Below are positions 43,078 to 53,141 of a stretch of DNA of 64,000 nt, one piece after another. The stretch's first letter is position 1, and each line of letters starts with the position of its first letter. Source of the DNA: Providencia vermicola (lineage in GTDB: Bacteria > Pseudomonadota > Gammaproteobacteria > Enterobacterales > Enterobacteriaceae); NCBI RefSeq assembly GCF_020381325.1, contig NZ_JAGSPI010000011.1, forward strand, positions 62,001-126,000, read 5' to 3'. The notes beneath the pieces are model-generated. The model searched no databases. It was given only the letters and a program-made list of their open reading frames with translations, and was not told where the DNA came from. The translations under genes and the position numbers were made by a program.

Positions 43078-44049
43078 TTACTTATCCCAGTGCCATAACA
43101 CACTCATACCAGGTCTTAATCCATCGATAGGCTCAACAGGATATAAACGAATTTCAAAGGTTTTTAAGTCAAAATCCCCAGTTGCTCGCGTCGCTCGTTT
43201 CGTCGCATAATCCCCTTTTGGTGCAATATAACGAATTTCTGCCTCAACCATTTTGTTACCTAAAGCGGGGATATCAAGCTGAACTTTATCGCCTTTTTTC
43301 ACACCCACTAAAATATCTTCGCGCAGATTATAAATAAAATATGCTTGCGGTAAGCGGATCAGTGATACCAGCGGGCTACCCGCATTGAATAACTCACCAA
43401 TTTCGGCAGGAATGGGGCCAACTTCACCATCGACAGGGGCTTTAACCTGTAAATCATCAATTTGCACTTGGATCTCAGCCAATTTTTGCTCTGCTTGCTG
43501 TAAAGCCGCCTCATATTGGTGGCGCTGCTCAATACGATCCCCATGTTGCCCTTCATCTAAACGGGCTTTTGCCCCTTGTACTTGTGAGAAAGCAACCTCT
43601 TTGGCTTTACGTGCATTATCTAGCTCATTCGCTGAAACATAGCCTTTGCTTTTTAAATTACTTAAACGTGCATATTCCCGGGATGCGTTTTGGTATTGCG
43701 AATTGGCTTGAGCTAACGATGCTTGTAAATCGCGAATAGTTTCTGCTCGTGTCCCATTTAGAGATTGGTCAAGTTGTGCTTTGGCTTGGTTTCTTGCTGC
43801 TTTCGCAGCTTCATATTGTGCTTGCAGTTCAGGGCTTTCAAGGGTTAACAATAATTGCCCCTGTTTAACATCATCGCCACGCTCTACATGCCGTTCCATC
43901 ACACGTCCTTTGGCTTTTGAAGTCACAATCACTTCAGGCGCATCCACTTCTCCCTGTAACAATAAATATTGATTATGGGAATGAAACAACGCCGCTGCTG
44001 CAATTAAGATAAGCATCAGCAAAATCAGTACTATTGTTCTTTTTTTCAT
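43078..44049 (-). CDS. HlyD-family periplasmic adaptor
   Basis: A 323-residue membrane-fusion protein (YhiI/EmrA-like). N-terminal anchor helix (about 5-22), first lipoyl half (VTSKAKGRVMERHVERGDDVKQGQLLLTL), a long alpha-helical hairpin (about 75-200, Gln/Ala-rich coiled coil), the second lipoyl half (VKAPVDGEVGPIPAEIGELFNAGSPLVSL), and a beta-barrel ending GLRPGMSVLWHWD. It would bridge the two downstream permeases to an outer-membrane channel such as TolC. It is first in the operon and divergent from btsSR. Confidence 0.9.
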   Translation of the reverse strand: MKKRTIVLILLMLILIAAAALFHSHNQYLLLQGEVDAPEVIVTSKAKGRVMERHVERGDDVKQGQLLLTLESPELQAQYEAAKAARNQAKAQLDQSLNGTRAETIRDLQASLAQANSQYQNASREYARLSNLKSKGYVSANELDNARKAKEVAFSQVQGAKARLDEGQHGDRIEQRHQYEAALQQAEQKLAEIQVQIDDLQVKAPVDGEVGPIPAEIGELFNAGSPLVSLIRLPQAYFIYNLREDILVGVKKGDKVQLDIPALGNKMVEAEIRYIAPKGDYATKRATRATGDFDLKTFEIRLYPVEPIDGLRPGMSVLWHWDK

Positions 44050-44296
44050 TATTTATGCGAACCTTAAATAATAACGGGGGAAACTATTTTCCCTAGAGTA
44101 TGACAAGAAAATTAGATATAGCGTTAATAAATTCGTGCGCAAGATCACGAAAAGGCAGGTCTTTGTCTAATATTGAATCGATTTTTTTCTTATGTCAAAT
44201 AATGATGAAATACCCTAATTCAAATGTCGATTACTTAACCAATGACTTACGGTATAATTACGAAGAAAATAAATACTAAAAATAGATAGACCCAAG

Positions 44297-44344
44297 TAGC
44301 CGAACGCAGTCAACACCCCCACAATGTGAAATATGACGAGCATA
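44297..44344. repeat. Half ERIC remnant upstream of btsS
   Basis: GTAGCCGAACGCAGTCAACA and GAAATATGACGAGCATA match the right half of ERIC; the left half is absent. The remnant runs to within about 10 bases of the btsS start and supplies its leader. Confidence 0.55.
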
Positions 44345-44352
44345 TGACAAGC

Positions 44353-46038
44353 ATGTACGAATTTGATTTAATTTTACTATTACTCCAACAAATGTGCGTC
44401 TACCTCGTTATTGCTTGGGCCCTCAGCCGCACCCCACTCGTCATTCCATTATTAAAGGTCACCATCCGCTTACCCCATAAGGTGATGTGTTACCTGATTT
44501 TCTCTGTATTTTGTATTATCGGGACGTATTTCGGTTTGCATATCAATGACTCTATCGCTAACACTCGCGCTATTGGTGCGGTATTAGGCGGCTTACTGGG
44601 TGGCCCTGCTGTTGGATTTGCTGTCGGTTTTACAGGTGGGATCCACCGCTATTCATTAGGAGGAATGAGTGCATTTGCCTGTATGGTTTCGACCATTGTA
44701 GAAGGGCTGATTGGTGGATTGGTTCATCGTTACTATATGAAACGCGGTGAAATTAATAAAATTTTTAACCCTGTTACCGCCAGTTGTGCCACGTTTGTGG
44801 CTGAAGTCCTTCAGATGCTCATTATCCTGTTATTGGCTCGCCCCTTCGATGAAGCAGTTGAACTGGTGAGAAGTATTGTTGCACCGATGCTGGTCGCGAA
44901 TACCATCGGCGCAGCCATGTTTATTCGTATTCTGCTCGATAGACGTGCGATTGTGGAAAAATACACCACTGCCTTTTCTGCACAAGCCCTTAAAATCGCC
45001 TTAACCACTGAAGGGATTTTACGTAAAGGCTTCAATGCAGATAACAGTATGAAGGTCGCCAAAATTATTTATCAAGAACTCGAAATTGGCGCGGTTGCGA
45101 TTACGGATCGAGAAAAAATACTCGCCTTTATTGGTATCGGTGCAGACCATCACCGACCAGGCACACCAATCTCATCTAATCAATCTAGGCAAGCAATTGA
45201 TAATAATGAAGTTGTTTATGCTGATGGCAATGAGACGCCCTATAAGTGTTCTCTGTGTCCAACATGTAAACTCGGCTCTGCCCTCGTCATCCCCTTACGA
45301 GGTGAAAATGACCGAGTCATTGGCACCATAAAGCTTTATGAGGCCAAAAATAGCTTATTTAGCTCAATTAACCGTACATTAGGTGAAGGTATTGCCAGCT
45401 TATTTTCTGCGCAAATCTTAGCGGGTCAATACGAACGCAATAAACAGTCACTACTGCAATCGGAAGTGAAACTACTCCATGCCCAAGTAAATCCTCACTT
45501 TTTGTTTAATGTACTCAATACGTTGCAGGCCGTGATCCGCAAAGACAGCCAACAAGCGGGGCAGTTGGTTCAATATATTTCGACCTTTTTCCGTAATAAC
45601 CTCAAACGTCCAGAACAAAGCGCTACTTTGGGTGAGGAAATCGAACATATCAATGCTTATTTGCAGATAGAAAAAGCGCGTTTTCAAGATAGCTTGCAAA
45701 TCCATATTGAAATTCCTGAAGAAGCCAAACACGTCGAACTACCCGCATTTACCTTACAACCCCTTGTTGAGAATGCAATTAAACACGGCACCTCACAGTT
45801 ATTAGAGACAGGATATATTACAATACGCAGCTATATCGGCAGTGAACATGTGTATATCGAAATAGAGGACAATGCAGGGTTATATAAACCAGCAAAACAA
45901 AGTGATGGCCTTGGGATGGGCTTGGTCGATAAACGCCTGCGCTTAAAATATGGCGAACAATATGGCATTAGCGTAGAACATGAGCCAGAAAAATTTACCC
46001 GAATGAAAATCCGTCTGCCGTACTTGGCGGCACCCTAA
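44353..46038 (+). CDS. btsS: Sensor histidine kinase BtsS (YehU), high-affinity pyruvate sensor
   Basis: A 561-residue LytS-family kinase, the same length as E. coli BtsS when read from the ATG at 44353 (MYEFDLILLLLQQMC). N-terminal 5TM-LYT membrane domain (about 1-200) with RAIGAVLGGLLGGPAVGF, then a GAF domain (about 225-365) containing the CSLCPTCKLGS cysteines, then the His_kinase domain with LLHAQVNPHFLFN (phospho-acceptor His) and the ATPase part with VENAIKHGTSQLL and DGLGMGLVDKRLR. In E. coli it senses extracellular pyruvate. Earlier in-frame starts at 44326 (GTG) and 44344 (ATG) lack better ribosome sites. Paired with btsR 18 bases downstream. Confidence 0.94.
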   Translation: MYEFDLILLLLQQMCVYLVIAWALSRTPLVIPLLKVTIRLPHKVMCYLIFSVFCIIGTYFGLHINDSIANTRAIGAVLGGLLGGPAVGFAVGFTGGIHRYSLGGMSAFACMVSTIVEGLIGGLVHRYYMKRGEINKIFNPVTASCATFVAEVLQMLIILLLARPFDEAVELVRSIVAPMLVANTIGAAMFIRILLDRRAIVEKYTTAFSAQALKIALTTEGILRKGFNADNSMKVAKIIYQELEIGAVAITDREKILAFIGIGADHHRPGTPISSNQSRQAIDNNEVVYADGNETPYKCSLCPTCKLGSALVIPLRGENDRVIGTIKLYEAKNSLFSSINRTLGEGIASLFSAQILAGQYERNKQSLLQSEVKLLHAQVNPHFLFNVLNTLQAVIRKDSQQAGQLVQYISTFFRNNLKRPEQSATLGEEIEHINAYLQIEKARFQDSLQIHIEIPEEAKHVELPAFTLQPLVENAIKHGTSQLLETGYITIRSYIGSEHVYIEIEDNAGLYKPAKQSDGLGMGLVDKRLRLKYGEQYGISVEHEPEKFTRMKIRLPYLAAP

Positions 46039-46056
46039 TAATGATAATGTAACCCT

Positions 46057-46773
46057 ATGAATGTATTAATTGTTGATGATGAACCCCTTGCGCGGGAAAA
46101 CGTCCGTTGCTTACTCGAAGAACACGATGATATTGACATTATTGGTGAATGCGCGAACGCCATCGAGGCAATAGGCATCATTCATAAAAAAAAGCCTGAT
46201 GTGGTCTTTCTTGATATCCAAATGCCGCGCCTAACGGGCTTAGAAATGGTGCGCATGTTAGATCCCGAAGACCGCCCTTATATTGTATTTCTGACCGCCT
46301 TCAATGAATTTGCCATCCAAGCATTCGAAGAACATGCGTTTGATTACCTGTTAAAACCCCTTGAACCTGAACGACTCGAAAAAACCTTAAATCGCTTACG
46401 CCAAGGTAAGCAAAAGCAAAACCTTGAACTTCTCGGCAACAATGAGCCTCTGAAATTTATCCCATGTACAGGTCATAGCCGTATTTACTTGATGAAGCTC
46501 GATGAAGTTTTGTATGTCACATCGCGTATGAGCGGTGTCTATGTAATGAGTACACAAGGACAAGAAGGTTTTACTGAACTAACACTACGCACATTAGAGA
46601 TGCGTACCCCGCTGGTGCGCTGCCACCGACAATATTTGGTGAATATGACCCAACTGAATGAAATTTTGTTTGGTGATAGCGGGCAAGCCGAGTTGGTGCT
46701 CAGCTCTGGTGAACATATTCCTGTCAGCCGCCGCTACCTAAAGCCGCTAAAAGAAGCACTGGGGTTGGTTTAA
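46057..46773 (+). CDS. btsR: LytTR-family response regulator BtsR (YehT)
   Basis: A 238-residue regulator (E. coli 239). Receiver domain residues 1-120 with [11 protein letters not shown], phospho-acceptor Asp in [10 protein letters not shown] and [16 protein letters not shown]. LytTR DNA-binding domain residues about 135-238 with [12 protein letters not shown] and [12 protein letters not shown]. It pairs with BtsS; in E. coli the system activates the pyruvate transporter gene btsT, which is not in this window. No clear ribosome site, which suggests coupling to btsS. Confidence 0.95.
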   Translation: MNVLIVDDEPLARENVRCLLEEHDDIDIIGECANAIEAIGIIHKKKPDVVFLDIQMPRLTGLEMVRMLDPEDRPYIVFLTAFNEFAIQAFEEHAFDYLLKPLEPERLEKTLNRLRQGKQKQNLELLGNNEPLKFIPCTGHSRIYLMKLDEVLYVTSRMSGVYVMSTQGQEGFTELTLRTLEMRTPLVRCHRQYLVNMTQLNEILFGDSGQAELVLSSGEHIPVSRRYLKPLKEALGLV

Positions 46774-46825
46774 ATTTATCAAACAACAGCAACTCATTAA
46801 CAAGGTGTATAAATTAATGATAAAT

Positions 46826-46854
46826 TTGTACTCCTAATTCATCTTCTCTATAAT
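46826..46854 (+). promoter_or_regulatory. Promoter of the second toxin-antitoxin module
   Basis: TTGTAC (46826-46831), exactly 17 bases, TATAAT (46849-46854). An inverted repeat AAATTTATCA (46772-46781) / TGATAAATTT (46818-46827) has one arm overlapping the -35 and could be an operator. Confidence 0.7.
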
Positions 46855-46933
46855 AAAATCATGGATTCTGTAAATAGACGCTAAACTCTTAATGTTTATT
46901 TCCAAATACCCACAATAAATACAGGAGCAAAAC

Positions 46934-47203
46934 ATGTCTAATACGATGTCTCAAAAATCAGCTCGTGAAGGGCTTGGTAACCCAGAGCTCTTTCGTGGGG
47001 GGGTTTTTGTTACAAAAAACGGGCAATCCGAACTGTTTATCCAAACCAGTGCTGAACGTGAAATCGAGTTGCAAGAAAGAGAAAGAGAGCGCCAATCAAA
47101 CGCACTTTTAAAATTAGTTATGGCTGCAAAAGATGATGTTAAGCATCAAAGAACACTAACACCAGAAGAAGCACTTGAAAAGCTACGCGCAGCAAGAAAA
47201 TAA
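46934..47203 (+). CDS. Putative antitoxin of a RelE/ParE-type module
   Basis: An 89-residue protein directly before a RelE/ParE-like toxin. Residues about 20-40 (RGGVFVTKNGQSELFIQT) resemble the strand region of Phd/YefM antitoxins, but the N-terminal part is shorter than usual. The middle is a highly charged helix rich in Glu and Arg (about 41-60), and the C-terminus LTPEEALEKLRAARK would be the toxin-binding tail. AGGAG gives a strong ribosome site. The family assignment rests on position and partial resemblance. A consensus promoter lies about 75 bases upstream. Confidence 0.72.
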   Translation: MSNTMSQKSAREGLGNPELFRGGVFVTKNGQSELFIQTSAEREIELQERERERQSNALLKLVMAAKDDVKHQRTLTPEEALEKLRAARK

Positions 47204-47218
47204 TGAAAGGGATCTTTA

Positions 47219-47563
47219 ATGGCTCACAGTTATACCATCACCCTTGCAGAAACTGCATTATGGTCACTGCAGGACATAGAATCATTTAAAATCAATTACA
47301 TGAATAGTAAACAAGCTGCAAAGTTCATTGATAATCTACTTTTATCATCCCTAAAAGCAATATCCGAAGATCCTGAACGCTATCGTCCGAATCAAATGTT
47401 AGCAGATAAAGGCGTACTCATTCGAGAGCGCATTGATATAGATAGCCAGTATCGATGCTTGTATGAATTTGATGAGCAAACAAAAAGCGCCATTATTCTA
47501 CTTTTTGTGAGCACACAACAGGATTTAGAAAAAACGCTATACCGTTATTACGTACTTAAATAA
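47219..47563 (+). CDS. RelE/ParE-family toxin
   Basis: A 114-residue basic protein with the RelE/ParE layout: HSYTITLAETALWSLQDIESF (strand then helix), SLKAISEDPERYRPN, then strands with RERIDIDSQYRCLYEFDEQTKSAIILLFVSTQQDLEKTLYRY. RelE and ParE folds cannot be separated by eye, so the target (ribosomal mRNA or DNA gyrase) is open. AAAGGGA precedes the ATG, 15 bases after the antitoxin stop. A terminator shared with deaD follows at once. Confidence 0.78.
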   Translation: MAHSYTITLAETALWSLQDIESFKINYMNSKQAAKFIDNLLLSSLKAISEDPERYRPNQMLADKGVLIRERIDIDSQYRCLYEFDEQTKSAIILLFVSTQQDLEKTLYRYYVLK

Positions 47564-47564
47564 A

Positions 47565-47600
47565 AAAACCCGCACTTCAATAAAAATGCGGGTTTTGTGA
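47565..47600. terminator. Bidirectional terminator between the toxin gene and deaD
   Basis: AAAACCCGCA (47565-47574) pairs with TGCGGGTTTT (47587-47596) around a 12-base loop, between convergent genes. Confidence 0.86.
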
Positions 47601-47636
47601 TTTTAGGGAGAAATTAATCCCTATAAAACCAAACTA

Positions 47637-49562
47637 TTATGCGTTATGACTGCTGCTACGACGACGTGGAGCTGCATTATTGCCTTCTTGGCGTGGCGCA
47701 GAATTACCACGGTCACGGTTACCACCGCCACGACGTTCACCACCACCACGACGCTCGCCGCCACGGTCATTACGACGACCTGCACCGAAACCACCTTCGC
47801 TACCACCTTCACGGCGTGGGCCACCACGACGCTCACCGCCACCACGGCGTTCAAATGGTTGTGCATCACCGATCAGTTGCATTTGCGTTGGTTTATTCAA
47901 AATACGCGCACGGCTTAAGTGAGTTAACACGTCAGTTGGCATACCTTTTGGTAATTCAATTGTCGAGTGAGTTCCGTACAATTTGATGTTACCGATATAA
48001 CGGCTGCTGATATCTGCTTCGTTAGCAATCGCACCAACAATGTGACGAACTTCCACACCATCATCACGACCAACTTCGATACGGTACATTTCCATGTCAC
48101 CAACATCACGACGCTCACGACGGCCGCCACGCTCACCACGTTCTGCACGGTCAAAACCGTTGCCGTTGCTATTACGGTCACGACGGTCACCACGACGATC
48201 ATCACGGTCGTTGAATTCACGACGCGGACGACGTGGTGCATCTGGTGGCAGAATCAACGCACGCTCACCTTGTGCCATTTTTAACAATGCCGCTGCTAAG
48301 GTTTCCATGTCGACATCTTCAGATGGGGACATTTTCGCTAACAGTGAACGGTATTGGTCTAAATCGCTGCTTTCTAATTGCTGTTGAATTTTCTCAGCGA
48401 ATTTCGCCTGACGACGTTGGCTCAGCAGATCAGCATCTGGCAGCTCAACCTCAGGAATAGTCAGCTTCATGGTGCGTTCAACGTTACGCAGCAAACGGCG
48501 CTCACGGTTCTCAACGAACAGTAATGCACGGCCTGCACGACCTGCACGGCCAGTACGACCGATGCGGTGAACGTAAGACTCTGCATCCATTGGAATGTCG
48601 TAGTTAACCACTAGGCTAATACGCTCAACGTCCAGACCACGCGCTGCAACATCAGTCGCGATCAAGATATCCAAACGGCCATCTTTTAAGCGTTCTAACG
48701 TTTGTTCACGCAGTGCTTGGTTCATGTCACCGTTTAGTGCCGCACTGTTGTAGCCATTGCGTTCTAACGCTTCAGCCACTTCTAATGTTGCATTTTTGGT
48801 ACGCACGAAAATAATCGCTGCGTCAAAGTCTTCTGCCTCTAAGAAACGTACTAACGCTTCATTTTTACGCATGCCGTACACAGTCCAATAGCTTTGAGCA
48901 ATATCTGGACGAGTTGTAATGCTAGCCTGAATACGAATTTCTTTCGGGTCTTTCATAAAACGACGTGTAATACGACGAATTGGTTCAGGCATTGTTGCAG
49001 AGAACAGCGCAGTTTGGTGTTCTGCTGGAATTTGGCTCATGATGTTTTCAACATCTTCAATGAAGCCCATACGCAGCATTTCATCAGCTTCGTCTAAGAC
49101 TAAGCCTTTTAATTTAGATAAATCTAACGTGCCACGTTTCAGGTGGTCAAGCAGACGACCTGGCGTACCCACAACAATTTGTGGCCCTTGGCGTAATGCA
49201 CGTAATTGCACGTCATAACGTTGACCACCGTACAGGGCAACAACGTTCACGCGGTTCATATGTTTAGAGAAATCGCTCATTGCTTCCGCAACTTGCACAG
49301 CTAACTCACGCGTTGGCGCAAGTACTAAAATTTGTGGTGCTTTCAAATCAGCATCGATGTTGTGCAGTAATGGCAAACTGAACGCAGCAGTTTTACCGCT
49401 ACCTGTTTGTGCCATACCTAATACATCGTTGCCATCCATTAACAATGGAATACATTGTTGCTGGATTGGAGAGGGTTTTTCGTATCCCAGGTCGTTCAGT
49501 GCTGTCAAAATAGATGCTGATAAACCTAACTCAGCAAAAGAAATATCGGTCTCAGTAGTCAT
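47637..49562 (-). CDS. deaD: ATP-dependent RNA helicase DeaD (CsdA)
   Basis: A 641-residue DEAD-box helicase used in ribosome assembly and RNA decay in the cold. Q motif in GYEKPSPIQ, Walker A A51-QTGSGKT58, DEAD box in [12 protein letters not shown], and [11 protein letters not shown] in the second RecA domain. After the core comes an RNA-binding domain ([26 protein letters not shown]). The C-tail is rich in Arg-Gly-Gly repeats and is longer and more repetitive than in E. coli (629). The ATG at 49562 has GAGG eight bases upstream; an ATG five codons earlier is unlikely. A small upstream reading frame (yrbN-like) overlaps its start. Confidence 0.96.
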   Translation of the reverse strand: MTTETDISFAELGLSASILTALNDLGYEKPSPIQQQCIPLLMDGNDVLGMAQTGSGKTAAFSLPLLHNIDADLKAPQILVLAPTRELAVQVAEAMSDFSKHMNRVNVVALYGGQRYDVQLRALRQGPQIVVGTPGRLLDHLKRGTLDLSKLKGLVLDEADEMLRMGFIEDVENIMSQIPAEHQTALFSATMPEPIRRITRRFMKDPKEIRIQASITTRPDIAQSYWTVYGMRKNEALVRFLEAEDFDAAIIFVRTKNATLEVAEALERNGYNSAALNGDMNQALREQTLERLKDGRLDILIATDVAARGLDVERISLVVNYDIPMDAESYVHRIGRTGRAGRAGRALLFVENRERRLLRNVERTMKLTIPEVELPDADLLSQRRQAKFAEKIQQQLESSDLDQYRSLLAKMSPSEDVDMETLAAALLKMAQGERALILPPDAPRRPRREFNDRDDRRGDRRDRNSNGNGFDRAERGERGGRRERRDVGDMEMYRIEVGRDDGVEVRHIVGAIANEADISSRYIGNIKLYGTHSTIELPKGMPTDVLTHLSRARILNKPTQMQLIGDAQPFERRGGGERRGGPRREGGSEGGFGAGRRNDRGGERRGGGERRGGGNRDRGNSAPRQEGNNAAPRRRSSSHNA

Positions 49563-49632
49563 GTAAAGGTGCCTCATACATAGTGGCAGCCAGTTTACAT
49601 AACCATCGGAAAATCATTTCGGTCATTTTCAT
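49552..49632 (-). CDS. yrbN: YrbN-like small peptide overlapping the deaD start
   Basis: A 26-residue frame on the minus strand between nlpI and deaD, beginning [16 protein letters not shown] and ending EAPLHDY. Its stop codon lies inside deaD, an 11-base overlap. E. coli has a 26-residue peptide, YrbN, at the same place. Ribosome site is weak. The likely role is translational coupling with deaD; any function of the peptide itself is unknown. The length and position support the call more than the sequence does. Confidence 0.55.
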   Translation of the reverse strand: MKMTEMIFRWLCKLAATMYEAPLHDY

Positions 49633-49733
49633 TTAAAATGTGAACTGGCTCAAATTGTGTTTATTAAACGAACAAATAGGCCTTCACCCCGAGGGATGAT
49701 GACTTAAAATTTTTTCAATGAAATGTTCGTCAG

Positions 49734-50651
49734 CTATTGCTGGCCCGATTCTAAAAGGTCGTCTTGTTCTTGGCCTAACAGCGCCAATTCCAACAATGCA
49801 TAGCGGTGTTCAACAAAGCTGTGAGCGTTGTTAGCTACCGTCAGTTTGAATAACGCAATTGCGCTATCCTTATCCCCCAGACTTAGGTAATGTTTACCTA
49901 AATAGAAGTTAGTTTCACTGAGATGCTCAGCGAGCGAAGTGTTATCCGTAGATGTTTCTTTCAAACGCTCCATCAATGCATTTTCATTGATATTGCCAAG
50001 ATAGAATTCTACGATATTCCAGCCCCATTGCCCTTTCTCCGCTTGGTTGTAGCGGGCAGCAAGATTATCTTGCGCCATACGCGGGTCTATGTTTTTCTCG
50101 ACGAGATAAAGCCACAGAGTACGAAAAGGATCATTTGGATCTATCTGATAATACGCCAGCAGATCATCCTGCGCTAGTTTGTACCGTTCACCGTAATATA
50201 ATGCGATGCCACGATTCATCCGCGCGAAATTGTAAGTTGGATCAAGCTCTAAAACAGAATCAAACGCTTCATAGGCAGCATCATAATTGCCTGCCTGCGT
50301 AAAATATATCCCTAAAAAATTAAAAACTTCAGGAATATCAGGACGTATGGCTAACGCAGTCGAAAAATCGTTACGTGCCAGCGCCCTTAAACCGAGACTA
50401 TCATACAACACACCGCGCTCATATAAAAGCTGTGCGTACTCATCATCGGTTAAAGATCGGCTCGCAAGGATTTGTTCCATACGAGCCAATATCACTTCTT
50501 GCTGTAATGAAGGTTGAAGAGGAACGGCAAATACCTCGTTCTTTCGCCAATCTTTGCTACTACATCCAATAATAACAAAAAAGATAAGCGCCAAGAGCAC
50601 ACGCGGGAGCGTGCGATAATCTCTCACCCGAAGACAGATACTGTTCAGCAT
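49734..50651 (-). CDS. nlpI: Lipoprotein NlpI (TPR adaptor of peptidoglycan enzymes)
   Basis: A 305-residue lipoprotein with tetratricopeptide repeats. The signal runs to C30 (VIIGC lipobox), with a longer n-region than in E. coli (294 residues in total). The mature part is nearly collinear with E. coli Nlp[24 protein letters not shown] units about 70-170 ([40 protein letters not shown]) and a C-terminal [20 protein letters not shown] repeat. It binds Prc and endopeptidases such as MepS at the outer membrane. AAGGA precedes the ATG. It sits between pnp and deaD as in E. coli. Confidence 0.95.
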   Translation of the reverse strand: MLNSICLRVRDYRTLPRVLLALIFFVIIGCSSKDWRKNEVFAVPLQPSLQQEVILARMEQILASRSLTDDEYAQLLYERGVLYDSLGLRALARNDFSTALAIRPDIPEVFNFLGIYFTQAGNYDAAYEAFDSVLELDPTYNFARMNRGIALYYGERYKLAQDDLLAYYQIDPNDPFRTLWLYLVEKNIDPRMAQDNLAARYNQAEKGQWGWNIVEFYLGNINENALMERLKETSTDNTSLAEHLSETNFYLGKHYLSLGDKDSAIALFKLTVANNAHSFVEHRYALLELALLGQEQDDLLESGQQ

Positions 50652-50707
50652 ACTCCGTCCTTACATTACCACGCTTTACAAATTATGGTTTCAGCCAATT
50701 GGCCGAT

Positions 50708-50730
50708 AGCACCCTACAATGTAGGGTGCT
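50708..50730. terminator. Hairpin between pnp and nlpI
   Basis: AGCACCCTAC (50708-50717) pairs with GTAGGGTGCT (50721-50730). On the minus strand, the direction of pnp, no U-run follows, so read-through into nlpI is likely; on the plus strand a T run follows, which would suit an antisense transcript. Confidence 0.55.
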
Positions 50731-50745
50731 GTTTTTTAGGTCAAC

Positions 50746-52872
50746 TTACTCTGCTGAGTCCTGTGGCTGTGCACCTGATTCTTCAGTTGGTGCAACGGCT
50801 TCTTTCATGCTCAGGCGAATACGGCCTTGACGGTCGATTTCTAATACCTTAACAGGAACTTCTTGACCCATTTGCAGGTAATCAGTCACTTTCTCTACGC
50901 GTTTATCCGCGATTTGAGAAATGTGTACCAAACCTTCTTTACCGCCACCGATTGCAACAAATGCACCGAAATCAACGATACGCGTCACTTTACCTGGGTA
51001 AATGCGACCGACTTCAACTTCAGCCGTGATGTCTTCAATACGACGAATTGCTTCTTTCGCTTTCAGGCCATCAGTTGCTGCAATCTTCACAGTACCATCA
51101 TCTTCGATTTCAATCGTTGTGCCAGTTTCTTCCGTTAATGCACGGATCACCGAACCACCTTTACCGATGACATCTTTGATTTTGTCTGCATTAATTTTGA
51201 TTGTATAAATGCGTGGTGCAAATTCAGAGATTTCTTCACGTGGACCATTAATCGCTTGTTCCATTGTACCAAGAATGTGCAGACGCGCACCTTTTGCTTG
51301 GTTCAGAGCAACTTGCATGATTTCACGTGTGATACCTTCGATTTTGATGTCCATTTGCAGTGCACTGATACCTTCACGGCTACCTGCAACTTTAAAGTCC
51401 ATATCACCTAAGTGGTCTTCGTCACCTAAGATATCAGACAGAACAACGAAATCGTCACCTTCTTTCACCAGCCCCATTGCAATACCAGCAACAGCGGCTT
51501 TGATTGGTACACCTGCATCCATCAGTGCTAATGATGCACCACAAACAGACGCCATTGATGATGAACCATTAGATTCAGTAATTTCAGAAACAACACGGAC
51601 TGTGTATGGGAAATCAGCGTGATCTGGCATCACCGCTAACACACCACGCTTCGCCAAACGACCATGACCGATTTCACGACGTTTAGGTGAACCTACCATG
51701 CCTGTTTCACCAACAGAGTATGGAGGGAAGTTGTAATGGAACAAGAAGCGATCAGTGTATTCGCCCATTAATTGGTCGATAACTTGCGCATCACGTTCAG
51801 TACCCAGAGTTGCCGTTACCAGCGCCTGAGTTTCACCACGCGTAAACAGTGCAGAACCGTGAGTACGCGGTAAAACACCCGTACGAACGTCCAGTGCACG
51901 AACCATGTCTTTCTCACGGCCATCGATACGCGGCTCACCACGGATAACACGAGTACGAACAACTTGCTTTTCTAAGTTAGCTAAAATATCTGACACTTCA
52001 GATACATCAACGTTTTCGTCTTCCGCAACTAATACCGCAGTGACTTCTTCTTTGATTAAATCAACTTGTGCGTAACGTTCTTGTTTCTCAGTGATACGGT
52101 AAGCATCACCCATGCGGCTTTCTGCTAATGCAGCCACGCGATCATGCAGGGCTTGGTTAACTGGCTCTGGCTGCCAATCCCATTTCTCTTTGCCCGCTTC
52201 TTTAACTAATTCATTGATGTTCTGAATAACAACTTGCTGTTGGTCATGGCCAAATACCACCGCACCTAACATTTGCTCTTCACTTAACAGCTCAGCTTCA
52301 GATTCAACCATCAATACTGCGTTGTCAGTACCTGCAACGACTAAATCTAAGCGGCTTTTTTTCAGTTCATCAGCCGTTGGGTTCAGAACATATTGGTCAT
52401 CGATAAAACCAACACGTGCAGCACCGATTGGGCCATTGAATGGAACACCTGACAGTGCTAATACTGCAGATGCACCGATCATCGCAACGATATCTGGGTT
52501 AACTTGTGGATTAACAGACACAACAGTTGCAATAATTTGGATTTCGTTCAAGAAACCTTCTGGGAACAGAGGGCGCAGTGGACGGTCAATCAAACGAGCG
52601 ATTAACGTTTCACCTTCACCAGGACGACCTTCACGGCGGAAGAAACTTCCTGGGATACGGCCTGCAGCGTAAGTACGCTCTTGATAGTTAACCGTTAAAG
52701 GGAAGAAATCTTGGCCTTCTTTAACTTTTTTCTGTGCCACAGCAGTCACAAATACTGCGGTGTCATCCATGTTAACCATAACTGCGGCTGATGCTTGACG
52801 AGCAATCATGCCTGTTTCAATCGAGACGGTATGTTGACCGTACTGGAATTTACGAACAATAGGATTTAACAC
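50746..52872 (-). CDS. pnp: Polynucleotide phosphorylase
   Basis: A 708-residue 3'-5' exoribonuclease of the RNA degradosome (E. coli 711). Two RNase PH domains (about 1-230 and 310-550) flank an alpha-helical domain. The active core includes [17 protein letters not shown] and the aspartates of [20 protein letters not shown] domain near 553-620 with [21 protein letters not shown]1 domain near 620-690. The start is GTG at 52872 with AAGGG eight bases upstream. The leader carries a long stem-loop at 52940-52992 like the RNase III site through which PNPase controls its own mRNA in E. coli. Confidence 0.97.
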   Translation of the reverse strand: MLNPIVRKFQYGQHTVSIETGMIARQASAAVMVNMDDTAVFVTAVAQKKVKEGQDFFPLTVNYQERTYAAGRIPGSFFRREGRPGEGETLIARLIDRPLRPLFPEGFLNEIQIIATVVSVNPQVNPDIVAMIGASAVLALSGVPFNGPIGAARVGFIDDQYVLNPTADELKKSRLDLVVAGTDNAVLMVESEAELLSEEQMLGAVVFGHDQQQVVIQNINELVKEAGKEKWDWQPEPVNQALHDRVAALAESRMGDAYRITEKQERYAQVDLIKEEVTAVLVAEDENVDVSEVSDILANLEKQVVRTRVIRGEPRIDGREKDMVRALDVRTGVLPRTHGSALFTRGETQALVTATLGTERDAQVIDQLMGEYTDRFLFHYNFPPYSVGETGMVGSPKRREIGHGRLAKRGVLAVMPDHADFPYTVRVVSEITESNGSSSMASVCGASLALMDAGVPIKAAVAGIAMGLVKEGDDFVVLSDILGDEDHLGDMDFKVAGSREGISALQMDIKIEGITREIMQVALNQAKGARLHILGTMEQAINGPREEISEFAPRIYTIKINADKIKDVIGKGGSVIRALTEETGTTIEIEDDGTVKIAATDGLKAKEAIRRIEDITAEVEVGRIYPGKVTRIVDFGAFVAIGGGKEGLVHISQIADKRVEKVTDYLQMGQEVPVKVLEIDRQGRIRLSMKEAVAPTEESGAQPQDSAE

Positions 52873-52939
52873 AATAATACCCTTTTTGTAAGGCTACCTG
52901 AGCATTTCGGGTAGCATTGGCTTATTCTTCCTACAGCCT

Positions 52940-52992
52940 CGCGACTAATGAGAAGATTGATATTCCAGTCATCAACGTTCTCATTAGCCGCG
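52940..52992 (-). ncRNA. pnp leader stem-loop (probable RNase III processing site)
   Basis: CTAATGAGAA (52945-52954) pairs perfectly with TTCTCATTAG (52978-52987); the stem extends past one mismatch with CGCG/CGCG-type pairs (52940-52943 with 52989-52992). It lies about 70-120 bases upstream of the pnp start. E. coli pnp has an RNase III-cut leader hairpin used for autoregulation. A smaller GGCTACC/GGTAGC hairpin lies nearer the start. Confidence 0.68.
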
Positions 52993-53106
52993 CGAATCGG
53001 ATGCAGCGAAGAGGCATACTAAAACAGTTAATTACGACTTATAGCTTAACATTTAAGTTAAGTACAATTCGAGTATTACTTCAACTTTCAAAATAACTTT
53101 TAGCAG

Positions 53107-53129
53107 AAAAGGGGCCAGGGCCCCTTTTC
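53107..53129. terminator. Hairpin terminator between rpsO and pnp
   Basis: AAAAGGGGCC (53107-53116) pairs with GGCCCCTTTT (53119-53128), almost without loop. It is symmetric, so it can end rpsO transcripts on the minus strand or an antisense transcript (E. coli has the small RNA SraG/PsrO here) on the plus strand. Confidence 0.75.
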
Positions 53130-53141
53130 ACTGAAACTGAC

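Noticed and set aside
40051-47563. Mobile element spanning the accessory block
   Set aside because: No transposase, integrase or flanking direct repeats; the block includes the ordinary btsSR system.
47639-48460. Several Thr-, His- and Arg-rich frames opposite the end of deaD, and Val-rich frames on the same strand
   Set aside because: They are out-of-frame readings of the Arg-Gly-Gly repeat tail of deaD, low-complexity artefacts.
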